64,000 nt of DNA. Source: Salminus brasiliensis. Its lineage: Eukaryota; Chordata; Actinopteri; Characiformes; Bryconidae. The translations under genes and the position numbers were made by a program. This document shows positions 53,501 through 63,878 of the stretch, in pieces (the stretch's first letter is position 1; the number at the start of each line of letters is the position of its first letter). The stretch spans positions 8,980,449 through 9,044,448 of the forward strand of contig NC_132891.1 of NCBI RefSeq assembly GCF_030463535.1, given 5' to 3'. Below the pieces are notes generated by a model. The model was not told where the DNA came from. It did no database searches and saw only the letters and a list, made by a program, of their open reading frames with translations.

Positions 53501-56500
53501 GGTCATAGGACTAGTAGTAGCTTTAATTGCAGTAATAGGAGTGCAAGCAGTAGTAGTAGTGTATCATGTGTCAAAGCAATATCTGCAGTCTCAAGTCTTT
53601 CTTCAGCATTAGTCACCTCTATGTCTTCTGTTAAGATCTAGAGTTACATCTTCCCAACACTCACAGAAATCCAGATCCCAAAACCATCACCACATTACAT
53701 GAGTGAGAATCCTGTCTCCACTGTTTCTATGACTGGCATTTCTTAAAACAACACTCAAAATAATGACAGTCACAGGAAAAAAGGAAATTCTGATGGCAAA
53801 TGAATAGCAGGTTTGTCAGTGGAAGGGAGAAGAGAAAGACAGTAAAATGAAACAAATATCACACATGAATGAGGAGAAACTCTGTGACCTGCTCAACTGT
53901 TAAAATGGTTTTTAAGGATCACTGTTCAAATTCTGACCTGCGGCCTCTGGTTCTTCTTGGACTCGCGGGCTTCCGTGTCGCCACAGCAGCAGCGAATCCA
54001 ACCAAGCAGCACACGGAGGTGGCACTGAACTTGATCCTGTCTAGCCAATCGGGGGTGTCGGTCTTGAGGTAGCACTCAACCATGTACAGGCATAACACCA
54101 GGAGCCAAAGGAAGGAGGCGACTGCGTCAATCCTCCTCAGCCTTCAAGAAAATAACATAGCAATACATGAAACTGTGACAGTAACAGTGATCTACATGTC
54201 TCTATTATATTGTCGCTGTTATGCAAAAACCAAAATGGCAACTTTTCAGAAGAAGGAAAAGTCTTTTTAGAGCATTTCTATTGGTCCATTCATCACAAAA
54301 TACACACAAAAAACTGCCAGGTTCACGTTGTCAGACACATACAAGGATTTGTCTAGCAGTGACGATACATGACCCTAGAATCATTGTGCACCCCTATAAA
54401 AGAAATGCATCGTGATAAAAAAGCAAATGCATTTTACCTGACCGGCCCTGCCATTAAGACACCAGTTATGCAAGTCAACAGGCCCACAGAAGCAACGGCC
54501 ATCTGGTGGTTGCTTCCAGACTTCCAGATCAGCTTGACATTCTTTACAGCCTCCTCTGGAAGAAGGCCCATCAGATCGTTCCACATTTGCACAGTTTTGG
54601 TGCTGCTGTTGGCCTTGGAGTCAGTTTCATTTTGCAGGGCATGCTTGGGTGGGGCGACACCTCCGCTCAGAGTTTGAGAGCTGTTGGGCTGAGAGGATAA
54701 ATCCCCTGATCCATAAATGGCCACTGCGACCAGAAAAGCACAGGCGAGGAAGGCCAGGGTTCGGAGAGCTACCAACCAGGCAGGTGTGGAAAGAGAGTAG
54801 TTGCTCTGTACAAGATAAAAATGAAGCTGATTAGTAGGCATGTACATGGCCAAAATGCTCGAAGCTGGTACGGCAAGTCTGAAACTACAAGGAAGAGCAG
54901 CAGCATAGCACCTGACAGAAACCGAGCAAGAAGAAACAGGTCCTTCAGTATATCTTTACATCACAAACTCTCATTTATCTATGCTAAAAATGAAGTGTGG
55001 CAACTAGGTAAAATATGTCTAACTACAGAGGTGAAACGGGGAACTTGTCCAGTGTCAGTAACATAAGGCAAAAGCAGTGTATTGCAGAGGCATTAATCAT
55101 TTTATTCTGAATGTTTTGTAGAAAGACATTTAAGGCTACATCTAGCAAGAAACAAATATCTGAGTACTTGAAACAGAAGAGACTTTATCCAAAACTGAAA
55201 ACTACTGGATGCTGAATAATGATATAAATGTGTTGGTCGTAGTGAAATCACAAAAACAATAAAATAAAAATAGAGTCTCTCCCAAATCAACTATGTAATG
55301 CAAACTGATGTAAGGGAGGACTAGGTAAAAGCAAAAAAGTGAGGAAAATCTGCTTTTCATGACGTGAGCCCTTTAAAAGACTGAGGCTACATTCACTGTG
55401 AAACACTGACCCTACCTGTTCGTTCTGGGTAGAGACACCAAGGACTTTGTTCTCTTTTTCATTTTCCCCCTTAATTAATCACCTGCTACGCAGCTTCCTT
55501 GTCACATGATTTCTGCCAGTCTCGGAGAATAAGAGCTAACACTTCTTTAGCCAACATAGGCAAACACAACTACGTTTTTAAGCTGCTGGCTCAGTGATAG
55601 TGTCACATTAGCAGGCTTTGCAAGGGAGTGTCAATTGCCCAGCTTGTGTGCACGTGACCTAACAAATACCTGCGACTGGTTAGCATTGCTCTGTACCAGC
55701 AGTGAAAGGACTAAACTTAGAAAGTCAGGAGAATGGACACGGCTGTGACATCGGCAGAACATTTAAACATCTCTGAATTATCTAGGCACTGCTAATTTGT
55801 CAAGTTGCCAACTGAGTACACTACAGATCTAGTACACTTTAATCACCTTAATGAAGGCTTTGTCTGCATCACGACTGCGCCGGAGTTGGTGATTGAAGAG
55901 CAGAGCCCTCAGCTGTCGGTTCTGGTGCTTGATGTAGTACTCCACTGCAGTCTGACAAGGCCTGCACAACTTGTAAGTCTGCTCAAGGTGATGTTTGTAG
56001 ACCTCAATTTCTTCATCATAGTTGTCCTGCAGAAGCAATAAAATTATACAAATCAGGAAAGGGATTTAAAAAGATCTCAGAACAATTATGTATCACCATC
56101 TGCAAAATAATTTACAAGTAAAACAACTGCCAACATGGCCAGGTTAGACCATCTTGGCAAGTTCAAACCTAGAGCAGACCCACCACATGTGCAAAGAAGT
56201 CTCCAACAATCCTAAAATGTCATCATAGGACCTACAGGCAGCTGATGCCACATCTGATGTCAAAGCACATGCCTCTACCAACATAGAGATAAAGTGATTT
56301 TTATAGGAGATGTGCAAGGAGGATGCCCTCACGGTGAAAAAAAACATCAGGGCAAGACTAACATTAGCCAGAGAAGACCTAATCCAAGGCCTGGGCTGCG
56401 TTCAACCCGACAAAACATAGTAAAATACATATTTAAACTGAATCAGTTGTCCTTTTAATACTCTGTTGCATACACTAAGCAGCAGCACCTGCATTTGTAG

Positions 56501-58627
56501 AGGACTTTACTAGAACCCACTGTGTGCTCTGCATCTTGCTGCCATTTGGACAACAATTTCAGCGAAACATGTCATTCAACCCGGAAACCGCAGCAAAGCA
56601 GTGCACACCGTTTTGATATCAGACATGCCCCAGGAGATCCTGAACAATGTGCTTTAGACATATAAACCTCCAGTCTCGCCCTGATGTCAGATTCAATAAC
56701 GGAAGAGTTTGATACCCTTAGACGTATAACGTCCACATAACGGTTTGGTGAATATGACTCATATAAACAAAACCAAAAAAAGGTTTGTTTTTCCAGAGAG
56801 TCACTCACTCTTAAAGATTAACCTTCTTAAAGATTCTTATCAAGAGTTAGGACTTCAACACTGCAGCCAACATGTACAGGCAACAGGACACACTTCAGGA
56901 AAAACAACTTTGTAGTTCAACAATCTGTCAGCAGAGCCAACGTTAAAGAAAAGTTTAACTTTGGACTTGAGAACGGCTCAGGACTCATGTTAACTGAGAG
57001 GTGGTCAGTTCAGCATTAAAACCTACTTCCTCCCTGGGAGTGAATGAAGCCAACTGTTTAATCTTCAGCGTCTGGTTAGTGTTGCACTTCTTGCAGAGCA
57101 GCATCTGGCAGTTGACCCACTGCAGAGTCTTGGGCGCCTCCGACACAGGAACACCAGCTGACACTCCATGGTTAAGATGCTCCATGTATTGCGCCGGTAT
57201 CGGTTTGTTATAGTCACCATTCTATAACGATAGGACAAAACAAACGCACAAATGCACAAATCAGGATTGCATTTTGAACTTAAATGAATTAAATTACACT
57301 TATCTGTAATTCTAAAATAAGGCAATACCTCCTGGAAGCCATTGTACTGCTCACAGTATGGGCAGTCCCAGCAGTTCCGGTTTCCATATGGCACTTCTGT
57401 GTCTTGATTGCAGAACCAGCAATTCACATTAACATGAGTGGGTTTCTTCCTACAGAACAGACAGAAAAAACAACAACATATTGATCAGGGTTTTTTTTTG
57501 TGAATATTAATGAACTAAGCAGGGTAGTAGCCTAACCCGTTTGTAGTTCTATGGTACAGTAAAAAGGTAAAGTGACTAGACCATTCATCGGTCATAACCA
57601 GCTTTGAGTGTAATTATAAGTAATCATCATAGTAAGTAACACTGTACTAAATATAATCACCTAATTCCCTTGAAAAGCTATGGCACCACTTACGTATTTA
57701 GGTGGAAAAGGTATTTAGAGACATGAACTGATTACTTAATTTAAAAAATTGCTTCCTCAGTTTAGGTAGATTATTTATTAAATCCAGCCATGTTTTCTTT
57801 AGGGGATCTGTAAAAAGCAAAAGAAACTGCTGCAATGTTGCAAAATCGACCATCCCATTTCATTTAATTGCACACACCAATAGATCTCTGCAGCTAAACA
57901 GTTAACACTACCCCTACTGCCTAGGGGTGGTGCATTTGACAGGGACCAGGGACTGACCCAGGATTGTGCAAAATCTAGCCAAGCTCTCCTCCGTTTAAAC
58001 CAGGAGCTGGGCGGTCAGGCAGGTTCCTCAGGACATACAGCTACATGCAGACAGTCCGTTTGTTATGCTGTCGTATAAAAACGACAAGCTACAGAAAGCC
58101 ATCACTCATGCATGTATAGCTAGCTAGCTAGCTGATCTGGGAAGGCTAGGCTAAATGTGGCTTCTTACTGCAATGGTCCGTTCCACCTTAAATCGTGCGG
58201 TGGCTCCATTCAGGAGCCTCCGCGTGCGCCTCAACTCAAGCGCAGCAGCGCTGAGAATTAAAGGTGGAACGGAAAGATCCTACAGGCAGCGGTCGGGTAA
58301 GAAGCTTAGGCTACAAATCTCCAGCGTTAGTCAGGCTCGCCATTTAGTCTTTAGCTGATAGACAGTTTACGAAGCTTCGCCTCCTGCCCGAAAAACTACA
58401 ACTGAGCAGCTCGTTTAGAAAGAGGAGAACTTTTTCAGTTGTAGCCTTCGTTAGCTAGCTAGCAGCTACCAGGCTAGCTCCGTGATAACGGAGGCCCGGC
58501 TAGCGGAGATCCGATACCTGTTCGCTAATTTGTACACCAGAGCGCCTCCTGTAACAACAGCCGTCGCACCGGCCCCGGCGTACAGGAGCTGTGGGTTCTG
58601 CAGTATGAGCTGGTTTATGAGCTCCAT
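44823..58627 (-). CDS. tmem201: TMEM201 (Samp1/NET5), inner nuclear membrane protein, complete, 11 coding exons
   Basis: Integral protein of the inner nuclear membrane linking LINC-complex and spindle/actin functions (family knowledge). The 11 exons join in frame to 1971 bp, 656 aa (human 666). N-terminal hydrophobic segment about 14-35; then a cysteine-rich nucleoplasmic zinc-binding domain (CWFC, CWDCPYC, CKKC, CRPC; about 45-185); two hydrophobic segments in exon 5 and two in exon 6; a Ser/Pro-rich region (about 395-620) including KASPSSLPGRLNRALSLGTI and RRPLISPARLN; and a final membrane segment LLFASLTANLTFISFYLYY near the C-terminus. The ATG at 58627 opens MELINQLILQ and its exon ends in phase with the zinc domain. 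Flanked by slc25a33 and pik3cd as in human. Confidence 0.97.
45078..45212 (-). CDS. tmem201: tmem201 coding exon 10 (residues 580-625)
   Basis: GSSSGSSNCHVDTTTGNEN and SNWK, aligning with the human SSTCVVDTTT segment. Acceptor TTTCAG, donor G|GTGAGG. Confidence 0.9.
45603..45884 (-). CDS. tmem201: tmem201 coding exon 9 (residues 486-580)
   Basis: DYYSLKSGSRPSSPGPSP, PSVAGSVTS, RRPLISPARLNISGQKLQLF. Acceptor GTTTAG, donor G|GTAAAT. An AAT microsatellite lies just upstream of the acceptor. Confidence 0.95.
45901..45945. repeat. G-run and (AAT)n microsatellite before tmem201 exon 9
   Basis: In transcript sense (ATT)n then nine C, ending about 15 nt before the exon 9 acceptor. Confidence 0.95.
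46128..46190 (-). CDS. tmem201: tmem201 coding exon 8 (residues 465-486)
   Basis: Small 63-bp exon reading DSGFLFSGSRPSSQCKDSPP, matching human ADSGYLFSGSRPPSQ. Phase 1 at both ends, so skipping would keep frame. Acceptor TCATAG, donor G|GTAACT. Confidence 0.92.
46370..46432. repeat. AAGAACC-type repeat fragment
   Basis: AAAGGGTTCTTTGAGTGATG and GAAGAACCAATTTTGGTTC, a small inverted motif common in fish MITEs. In tmem201 intron 7. Confidence 0.5.
47396..47422. repeat. poly-T tract, 27 bases
   Basis: In tmem201 intron 7. It could mark an inverted retroposon tail, but no adjacent element was recognised. Confidence 0.9.
49726..49993 (-). mobile_element. TA-type MITE, partial copy 6
   Basis: Core CCATGTTCTCTGGAATGA and right terminus GTGTCCCAATACGTTTGTCC then TAGTGTA. 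In tmem201 intron 7. The other end is missing. Confidence 0.75.
50483..50517. repeat. poly-A tract, 35 bases
   Basis: In tmem201 intron 7, about 140 bp from exon 7. No retroposon body recognised next to it. Confidence 0.9.
50660..50874 (-). CDS. tmem201: tmem201 coding exon 7 (residues 393-465)
   Basis: Ser/Pro-rich nucleoplasmic segment with PTPPPNLPQLLAHQ and KASPSSLPGRLNRALSLGTI, strongly conserved with human. Acceptor TTTTAG, donor G|GTGAGA. Confidence 0.96.
50875..53937. other. tmem201 intron 6, no feature recognised
   Basis: About 3 kb of AT-rich sequence, notably free of microsatellites and of the repeat families found elsewhere in the window. No exon seen. Confidence 0.5.
53938..54141 (-). 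CDS. tmem201: tmem201 coding exon 6 (residues 325-393)
   Basis: RRIDAVASFLWLLVLCLYMV and FSATSVCCLVGFAAAVATRK, two further membrane segments matching human TMEM201. Acceptor TTGAAG, donor AG|GTCAGA. Confidence 0.95.
54438..54805 (-). CDS. tmem201: tmem201 coding exon 5 (residues 203-325)
   Basis: Two hydrophobic segments (LRTLAFLACAFLVAVAIYG and VGLLTCITGVLMAG) separated by a Ser/Asn-rich loop with possible N-glycosylation sites. Donor AG|GTAAAA. Confidence 0.96.
55847..56026 (-). CDS. tmem201: tmem201 coding exon 4 (residues 143-202)
   Basis: DEEIEVYKHHLEQTYKLCRP then CQTAVEYYIKHQNRQLRALL: final CxxC and conserved helix of the domain. Acceptor CTGCAG, donor AAG|GTGATT. Confidence 0.97.
57027..57221 (-). 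CDS. tmem201: tmem201 coding exon 3 (residues 78-142)
   Basis: NGDYNKPIPAQYMEHLNHG, QMLLCKKCNTNQTLKIKQLA: further CxxC pair of the zinc domain. Acceptor TTATAG, donor GAA|GTAGGT, phase 0. Confidence 0.96.
57329..57449 (-). CDS. tmem201: tmem201 coding exon 2 (residues 37-77)
   Basis: KKPTHVNVNCWFCNQDTEV, PYGNRNCWDCPYCEQYNGF: zinc-ribbon cysteines CxxC and CxxCxxC. Acceptor CTGTAG, donor GAG|GTATTG. Confidence 0.97.
58177..58273. mobile_element. mini-MITE, copy B, in tmem201 intron 1
   Basis: 97 bp with inverted ends TCCGTTCCACCTTAAAT and TTAAAGGTGGAACGGA; the loop is GC-rich. Lies 245 bp inside the intron from exon 1. Confidence 0.7.
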
Positions 58628-58830
58628 TGAAGAGTTTGCAGGTTTTGCGTTTAGAGGTTTTTAATTTTCGTTAGCAACACATCTGGTGTGTGCACGCGGT
58701 ACCACAAGCGCGCGTCAATCAACAATAATGGGCGGGTTGGCGGGAGGAGTGGAGCGAGTGTCAAAATAAAAGTCCCCACCGGCCTCCGTGTCATTCAAAC
58801 TACACAACAGGAGAGGGAGTGCTTTACCAC
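58450..58830 (-). promoter_or_regulatory. probable tmem201 promoter and 5' UTR
   Basis: GC- and CpG-richer block around and upstream of the tmem201 start codon, without a clear TATA box at a fixed distance. Placed by position, not by a transcript. Confidence 0.45.
58518..58627 (-). CDS. tmem201: tmem201 coding exon 1 (residues 1-37)
   Basis: MELINQLILQNPQLLYAGAG, then a hydrophobic stretch ending ALVYKLANR: first membrane segment. Donor AG|GTATCG, phase 2. Confidence 0.92.
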
Positions 58831-59563
58831 CCATGCAACGTATGGTTAAAAAATATGTTTAGACCGTTAATAATTAGTAAATCGTTCCCTCGATTTAATG
58901 AGGCAACAGACTTTAAATTAAGTGAACGATTTTTAAATGATCGTAAATAGGTTTTCTACGTAAGCCCACAGTATCGTTGGTAAATAGTTGAGATGCTGTC
59001 CACACTGAAACTTAACAAATAAAGCAAAAATGATTGACTACCAAAATGACTTAATATATTCTATTTATATGTATATTTATTTAAATGATAAATATTGATA
59101 GTATAGTGTGAATATATTAATATGTATATTTGTAAAAGTGTATTGGAATAATTCTGTTTCAGCTAAAATAAAGCCCATGTGGTGGAGTGCCAACAAGAAA
59201 AAGCTGCTTGGGTGCCCTCCAGAGAAACTGGCAAGTGAGACATGTGTCTCCATGCTTTGACACTGCCCAAAAGGATCCAGGCACCACTTCTAATAATTGA
59301 ATTTGATTACTGTAGGGCACCCATTGCAGCCAGACAGGTGGGAAATATTGCACACACACAGAGCTTGTAGAACCTGGAGGTCTTGAGATAAAGAATCATT
59401 TAGGACTGGACTGTGGAGAAGTATTCTCTGGAGTGGTGGAGCTTCGATTGTAATCCAGAAATAATCCATCATCAGTACCTGACCTTACCAACGATCCTGT
59501 TGCTCAGTGCAATCAAATAAACAACATCTATTGTAAAGCCTTCCCAGAAGAATAGAGGGAAAG
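58831..59563. other. tmem201 upstream intergenic with an old MITE remnant
   Basis: AT-rich at first. From about 59400 (GGACTGTGGAGAAGTATTCTC, AAAGCCTTCCCAGAAGAATAG) it resembles another fish TA-MITE family, and the Tc1 element is inserted at its edge. Confidence 0.45.
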
Positions 59564-59565
59564 TA

Positions 59566-61124
59566 CAGTGCCTTCCATAATTATTGGCACCCCTGGTTAA
59601 GATGTGTTCTTTAGCTTCTAATAAATTAATTTTTTTTTTCTAAATAATATAGGACCACGATGGGAAAAAGATTAAAATCCAACCTTTAACTCAAGTGAAT
59701 TTATTCAGTAGGAAAAAATCCCACATTAAGAAATAATTGTTTAACATCAAATCATGTGTGCCACAATTATTGGCACCCCTGATGTTAATACTTTGTACAA
59801 CCCCCTTTTGCCAACAAAACAGCACCTCTTATAATGTTTCACAAGATGGGAGAATACAGATAGAGGGATCTTTGACCATTCCTCTTTGCACAATCTCTCT
59901 AAATCATCCAGCAACCTGGGTCCTCTCCTCTGCACTCTCCTCTTCAGCTCACCCCACAGGTTTTCAATGGGGTTGAGGTCTGGGGACTGAGATGGCCATG
60001 GGAGGAGCTTGATTCTGTGTGTGGTGAACCATTTCTGTGTAGATTTGGCCAGATGTTTTGGGTCATTATCTTGCTGAAAGACCCAGTGACGACCCATCTT
60101 CAGCTTTTGGGCAGAAGCCACCAGATTTTGTTTTAAAATGTTCTGGTATTTCAAAGCATACATGATGCCATGCACCCTAACAAGGTTCCCAGGGCCTTTG
60201 GAAGAGAAACAGGCCCACAGCATCACTGATCCTCCCCCATATTTCACAGTGGGCATGAGGTGCTTTTCTGCATACTCAGCTCTTGTGTTACGCCAGACCC
60301 ACTTAGAGCATTTGTTGCCAAAAAGCTCTATCTTAGTTTCATCTGACCAAAGCACGCGGTCCCAGTTGAAGTTCCAGTACTGCTTAGCAAACTCCAAACG
60401 TTTGCGTTTATGATTGTGAGTGAGAAAAGGTTTTTTCCGTGCATGCCTCCCAAACAGCTTGTTGGCATGCAGATAGCGCCTGATGGTTGTTTTGGAGACT
60501 TTGTGACCCCAAGAAGCTACCATTTGTTGCAATTCTGTAACAGTGAGCTTTGGAGACGTTTTTATTTCTCTTATCATCCTCCTCACTGTGCGTGGTGGCT
60601 AAATAAACTTCGTCCTCGTCCAGGCTTTTACCACTGTTCCAGTTGTTTTAAACTTCTTAATAATTCCTCTGACAGTAGATATGGACAGGTGTAGGTGAGT
60701 GGCTATTTTCTTGTAGCCATTGCCTGACTTGTGGAGGTCAACACACATCTGCCCTACTTGAATGGAATGTTCCTTTGTCTTTCCCATGTTGAAGAGAAAT
60801 GGCCTCTGTGTCACGTCATATTTACACCCCAGGGAAACAGGAAGTTGTGAATTACTAATTAAATGTTCCTACATACTCTGATCAACTTCGTAAACTACTG
60901 TAGAATTGACAGAAATACTTTAATTACATTTATTTCCTAAGAAATGTTAGGGGTGCCAATAATTGTGGAACAGGTGATTTTATGAAGAATGCAGAATAAG
61001 AGTTAAAGGTTGGATTTTACTCTTTTTTCCATCGTGGTCCTATATTATTTAGAAAAAAACTCAATTTATTAGAAGCTAAAGAACACATCTTAACCAGGGG
61101 TGCCAATAATTATGGAGAGCACTG
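59566..61124 (-). mobile_element. near-intact Tc1 transposon with IR/DR termini
   Basis: 1559 bp flanked by TA target duplications (59564-59565, 61125-61126). Outer inverted repeats start CAGTGCCTTCCATAATTATT / CCAATAATTATGGAGAGCAC. Second copies of the TTATTGGCACCCCT motif occur inside each end (about 59765 and 60955), the IR/DR layout of many fish Tc1 elements. Encodes one transposase on the minus strand. Confidence 0.93.
59747..60814 (-). pseudogene. Tc1-type transposase with a single in-frame stop
   Basis: DDE transposase that cuts and pastes the surrounding element. From the ATG at 60812-60814 it reads MGKTKEHSIQVGQ and a paired-like HTH (TVRGIIKKFKTTG), then meets TAG at 60599-60601. 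The same frame resumes at once and stays open for about 283 more codons. Second HTH (WGHKVSKTTIRRYL) and catalytic DD34E residues are present: WSDETKIELFG, QQDNDPKHLA, SPDLNPIENLW. The frame runs into the inner terminal repeat before stopping at 59747-59749, longer than most Tc1 C-termini, so a late frameshift is possible. Confidence 0.9.
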
Positions 61125-61149
61125 TATATATATATATACCCTGCATATG

Positions 61150-61805
61150 TTAAATTAGTACCACCTCTGTGTTTCTACACTCATTGTTCATTTTATCAGC
61201 TTCACTTACCTTTACTTAGGGGGCCTGAGAAGGTCTATAATTACATACCATAGTCCGTCTGCTTCTTTGTATACTTCATTAGCCTCCTTTCACATGCTTC
61301 TTCAATAGTTATGACCCCACAGGACCACCAGAGAGCAGGTATTATTCCGGTGGTGGGCCATTCTCAGTACTGCAGTAACACTGACATGATGGTGGTGTGT
61401 TTCTGTACTGAGTCGTCAATCAACCAGAAACATACCGCCAACAGCGTCCTGTGGGAGCATTCTGTGACCACTGGATGAAGGACCAGAGGATGAGCTACAC
61501 TGTGCAGCACTTTGACTTAACATCTACAAGATGGACCAACTAGCTAGGAGTGTCTTATACAGTGGACAGTGAGTGGGTAGTGTTTAAACACTCCAGAAGC
61601 TCTGTTGTCTAATCCACCACCAGGTCAAGGTCACTGCAGTGCTAAGAATGATCCACTGGGCAATTAATACTTGCTCTGTGGTGGTCCTGACCATTGTGAT
61701 ACAGGGTAAAATAGGGTTAAAGAACTATGAAGAGAAGCAGATGGACTACAGAGTGCTCCCATATAGGAAGTGGAGAATGAGTTTAGAAACAGGAAGTCGG
61801 TGTAA
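61150..61805. mobile_element. foldback (long inverted repeat) element
   Basis: Left arm from GTTTCTACACTCATTGTTC (61171) through ACAGGACCACCAGAGAGCAG to CTCAGTACTGCAGTAACACT pairs with the right arm ending GAATGAGTTTAGAAAC (61790). Arms are about 180-220 bp, around a central region (about 61400-61620). Non-coding. Similar palindromic repeats are common in fish genomes. Confidence 0.75.
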
Positions 61806-61954
61806 TGATGTGGCCCAGTCTGTTTTATATATATATATATCATGGTGCACATTATATTTGTTTTAGTGACCATCATATTGCAGATTATAGGATATACTGA
61901 CTGCTAGAAACCAAAACACAGACATTTACACATGAAAGTTATGTCTCTATGCAT

Positions 61955-61960
61955 TTTATT
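61955..61960 (-). terminator. candidate slc25a33 polyadenylation signal
   Basis: AATAAA in transcript sense about 700 nt after the stop codon; another AATAAA at 62552-62557 lies only about 100 nt after it. Either could be used. Confidence 0.4.
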
Positions 61961-62654
61961 GAACCATTGGTCATATATGCATTTCAGCTTCCTTTTATGT
62001 AAAATATAACACAAACATACATTAAAACAGACATTAACTAATAACTAAAGTACATGGACTTGGTCAAACTGCAGATCACTACATGATGCAGAACTCAGCT
62101 GCAGTGTGAGAGTGTAAGTACGCATTAGGTCCCAAAGAGCCATCCTTTGCCTTAATTCCCTTTCAGTGTCACTCCTATTTAAAGAAACAAAAAAAACCCA
62201 TAATCCACTGGAAATTTAAGCATCAGCATCTTTGGATAGGTACCATACAGCAGAGTAGGACAGAACCATGACTGAACAGACAAACACTAAAACTAAGAAA
62301 AAAAAAAGAAAATAATAATTTAGTTAACTTAATAGCAGTATGTGTCTTCAGATGACCTCTTTCTTTACAATGATGTAATAACGAACATTTAGAGTTAACC
62401 CTTAAATGAGAATTCCTGTTTTATCTTCACGTTTCACATTACAAAGTGTCCATCAGGATGCAGGATGAACGTAACCAAAATCAGTACAGCTGATCGTGTG
62501 TGTTTGTGCACACATCCAAATAAAAAATATAGGCTTTAAAAGTCTTTGGATTTTATTGCAAAACTGCATCCCGTTCTTCAAGCAAAAGCAGCCAATGACA
62601 ACAGGATTCGCCTTCCTACAGTTTCGAGAGTCTTTGTGCACGTGTGTGTGGGCC

Positions 62655-62857
62655 TTATTTGGAGGGCTGTCCCAGCAGGTAGACAATGAGCTCATAGGTG
62701 GACAGCACTATGGCCGTGTTGGGAATCTGCCTAATGAGCTGTGGAATGAGTCCTCTGTAAAATGCTGCATAGCCCTCCTCGACCGCAACCAGACGCGCTG
62801 TCTGGAAGAAGTACTTGTATTTGCTGCCTTCTTCTCGGAGTCTTGTCCGAATGACCT
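62655..62857 (-). CDS. slc25a33: slc25a33 last coding exon
   Basis: Acceptor CTCCAG; reads [20 protein letters not shown], then LLGQPSK and stop. Third carrier repeat. Confidence 0.95.
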
Positions 62858-63878
62858 CTGGAGGGAGACAGAGAGATAGCAACGTCAGTTCAAAAGAGGA
62901 GGGGGGGGGCTTATAAGGGCATAAGAAGCATAACTAGAGGCAGTTCTTTGCAAGTACAGTTATATAAGGCTATTTGCATGCTAGAGCACAGAGAGAAAGA
63001 TCTGTTCTGCTGAAACAGATATTTAAATATTAAAATGGTGCTTTTTTTCTTTTTTACTGAATAATTCTGAAATCATTTTTAAAACAAATTATCACTTTCT
63101 GTTTTTTCTTAGAACAAATAAGGCTTAAGGAAAAATGAGTCCGTTTCTATTAACAGATGTAGGCAAGCACATGCATAGTGAGGCATGTTTATGTTTGTGG
63201 TTCATGATTGGCCGTTTTGTATTTTGTTTAATAAAAAAAAAAAAAATAAAAAAAAAAAGTCTGGGTGATCACTTCACCATGAATAGGTGGGGCTAAACTG
63301 CTGAACGACTAAGCATACATATATGTAAATAAGTTGGTTTTGTGAGGTGACTCAATTCAAAATGTTTTTGCAGCTTAATTTCCATGAATGGTAGGTTTTA
63401 AACCATGTTCACTCAACATCAAACTATTATTTTTAAAAAAGCCAAGCAAACATGGTTTGTGGTTGATCTAGACCTTTAACCATAATTCAGTCACTTATGA
63501 AATGACAAACAGGATCCGTTGAAGGACTCTGATTCCTTCTTGTGCTACTGGGGGCGTGTGTATTTATGTATTGTACGGTCATAAATGGCATCCATACCAT
63601 GTGGATATGCTATGCAGGAGGCGCAGCCTTTGGCAAAAGCAGCTGCTACCATAAGGCCCAGGAAGTCGGACGCTCCTTTTTCTCCATCAGTGTTGGCAGT
63701 TGTGAGTCGACTTTCCGCTAGATGCTTCTTTAGGGTCTCATAGATGAGGAAGCAGATCATGGTCTCTGAGATTCCGGCGTATGACGCCGTCAGGCCCCGG
63801 TAAAAGCCTCGCACCCCCTCTGTCCGGTACACGTAACGTGCGCACTGTAATGCATTCGTCTTCTTCTCTCCTCGTGCC
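62655..63878 (-). CDS. slc25a33: SLC25A33 mitochondrial pyrimidine nucleotide carrier, C-terminal part (last two exons)
   Basis: Mitochondrial inner-membrane carrier for pyrimidine nucleotides (PNC1). Two exons, 63598-63878 and 62657-side 62655-62857, join at CAT G|AG GTC and read about 160 residues before the stop at 62655-62657; the N-terminal half lies beyond the right edge. Visible: TLQCARY-like [53 protein letters not shown] (carrier signature P-h-E-x-x-R), [40 protein letters not shown]25A36 is the close paralogue; the SLC25A33 call rests on human-like sequence and on linkage to tmem201 and pik3cd. Confidence 0.93.
63598..63878 (-). CDS. slc25a33: slc25a33 penultimate coding exon
   Basis: Acceptor CCCCAG, donor CAT G|GTATGG. 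Encodes the end of the second and start of the third carrier repeat. Begins with one base completing a split codon. Confidence 0.93.

Noticed and set aside
62655-63878. Assignment as SLC25A36
   Set aside because: The close paralogue is not excluded by the two exons alone, but linkage to tmem201 and pik3cd and residue matches favour SLC25A33.
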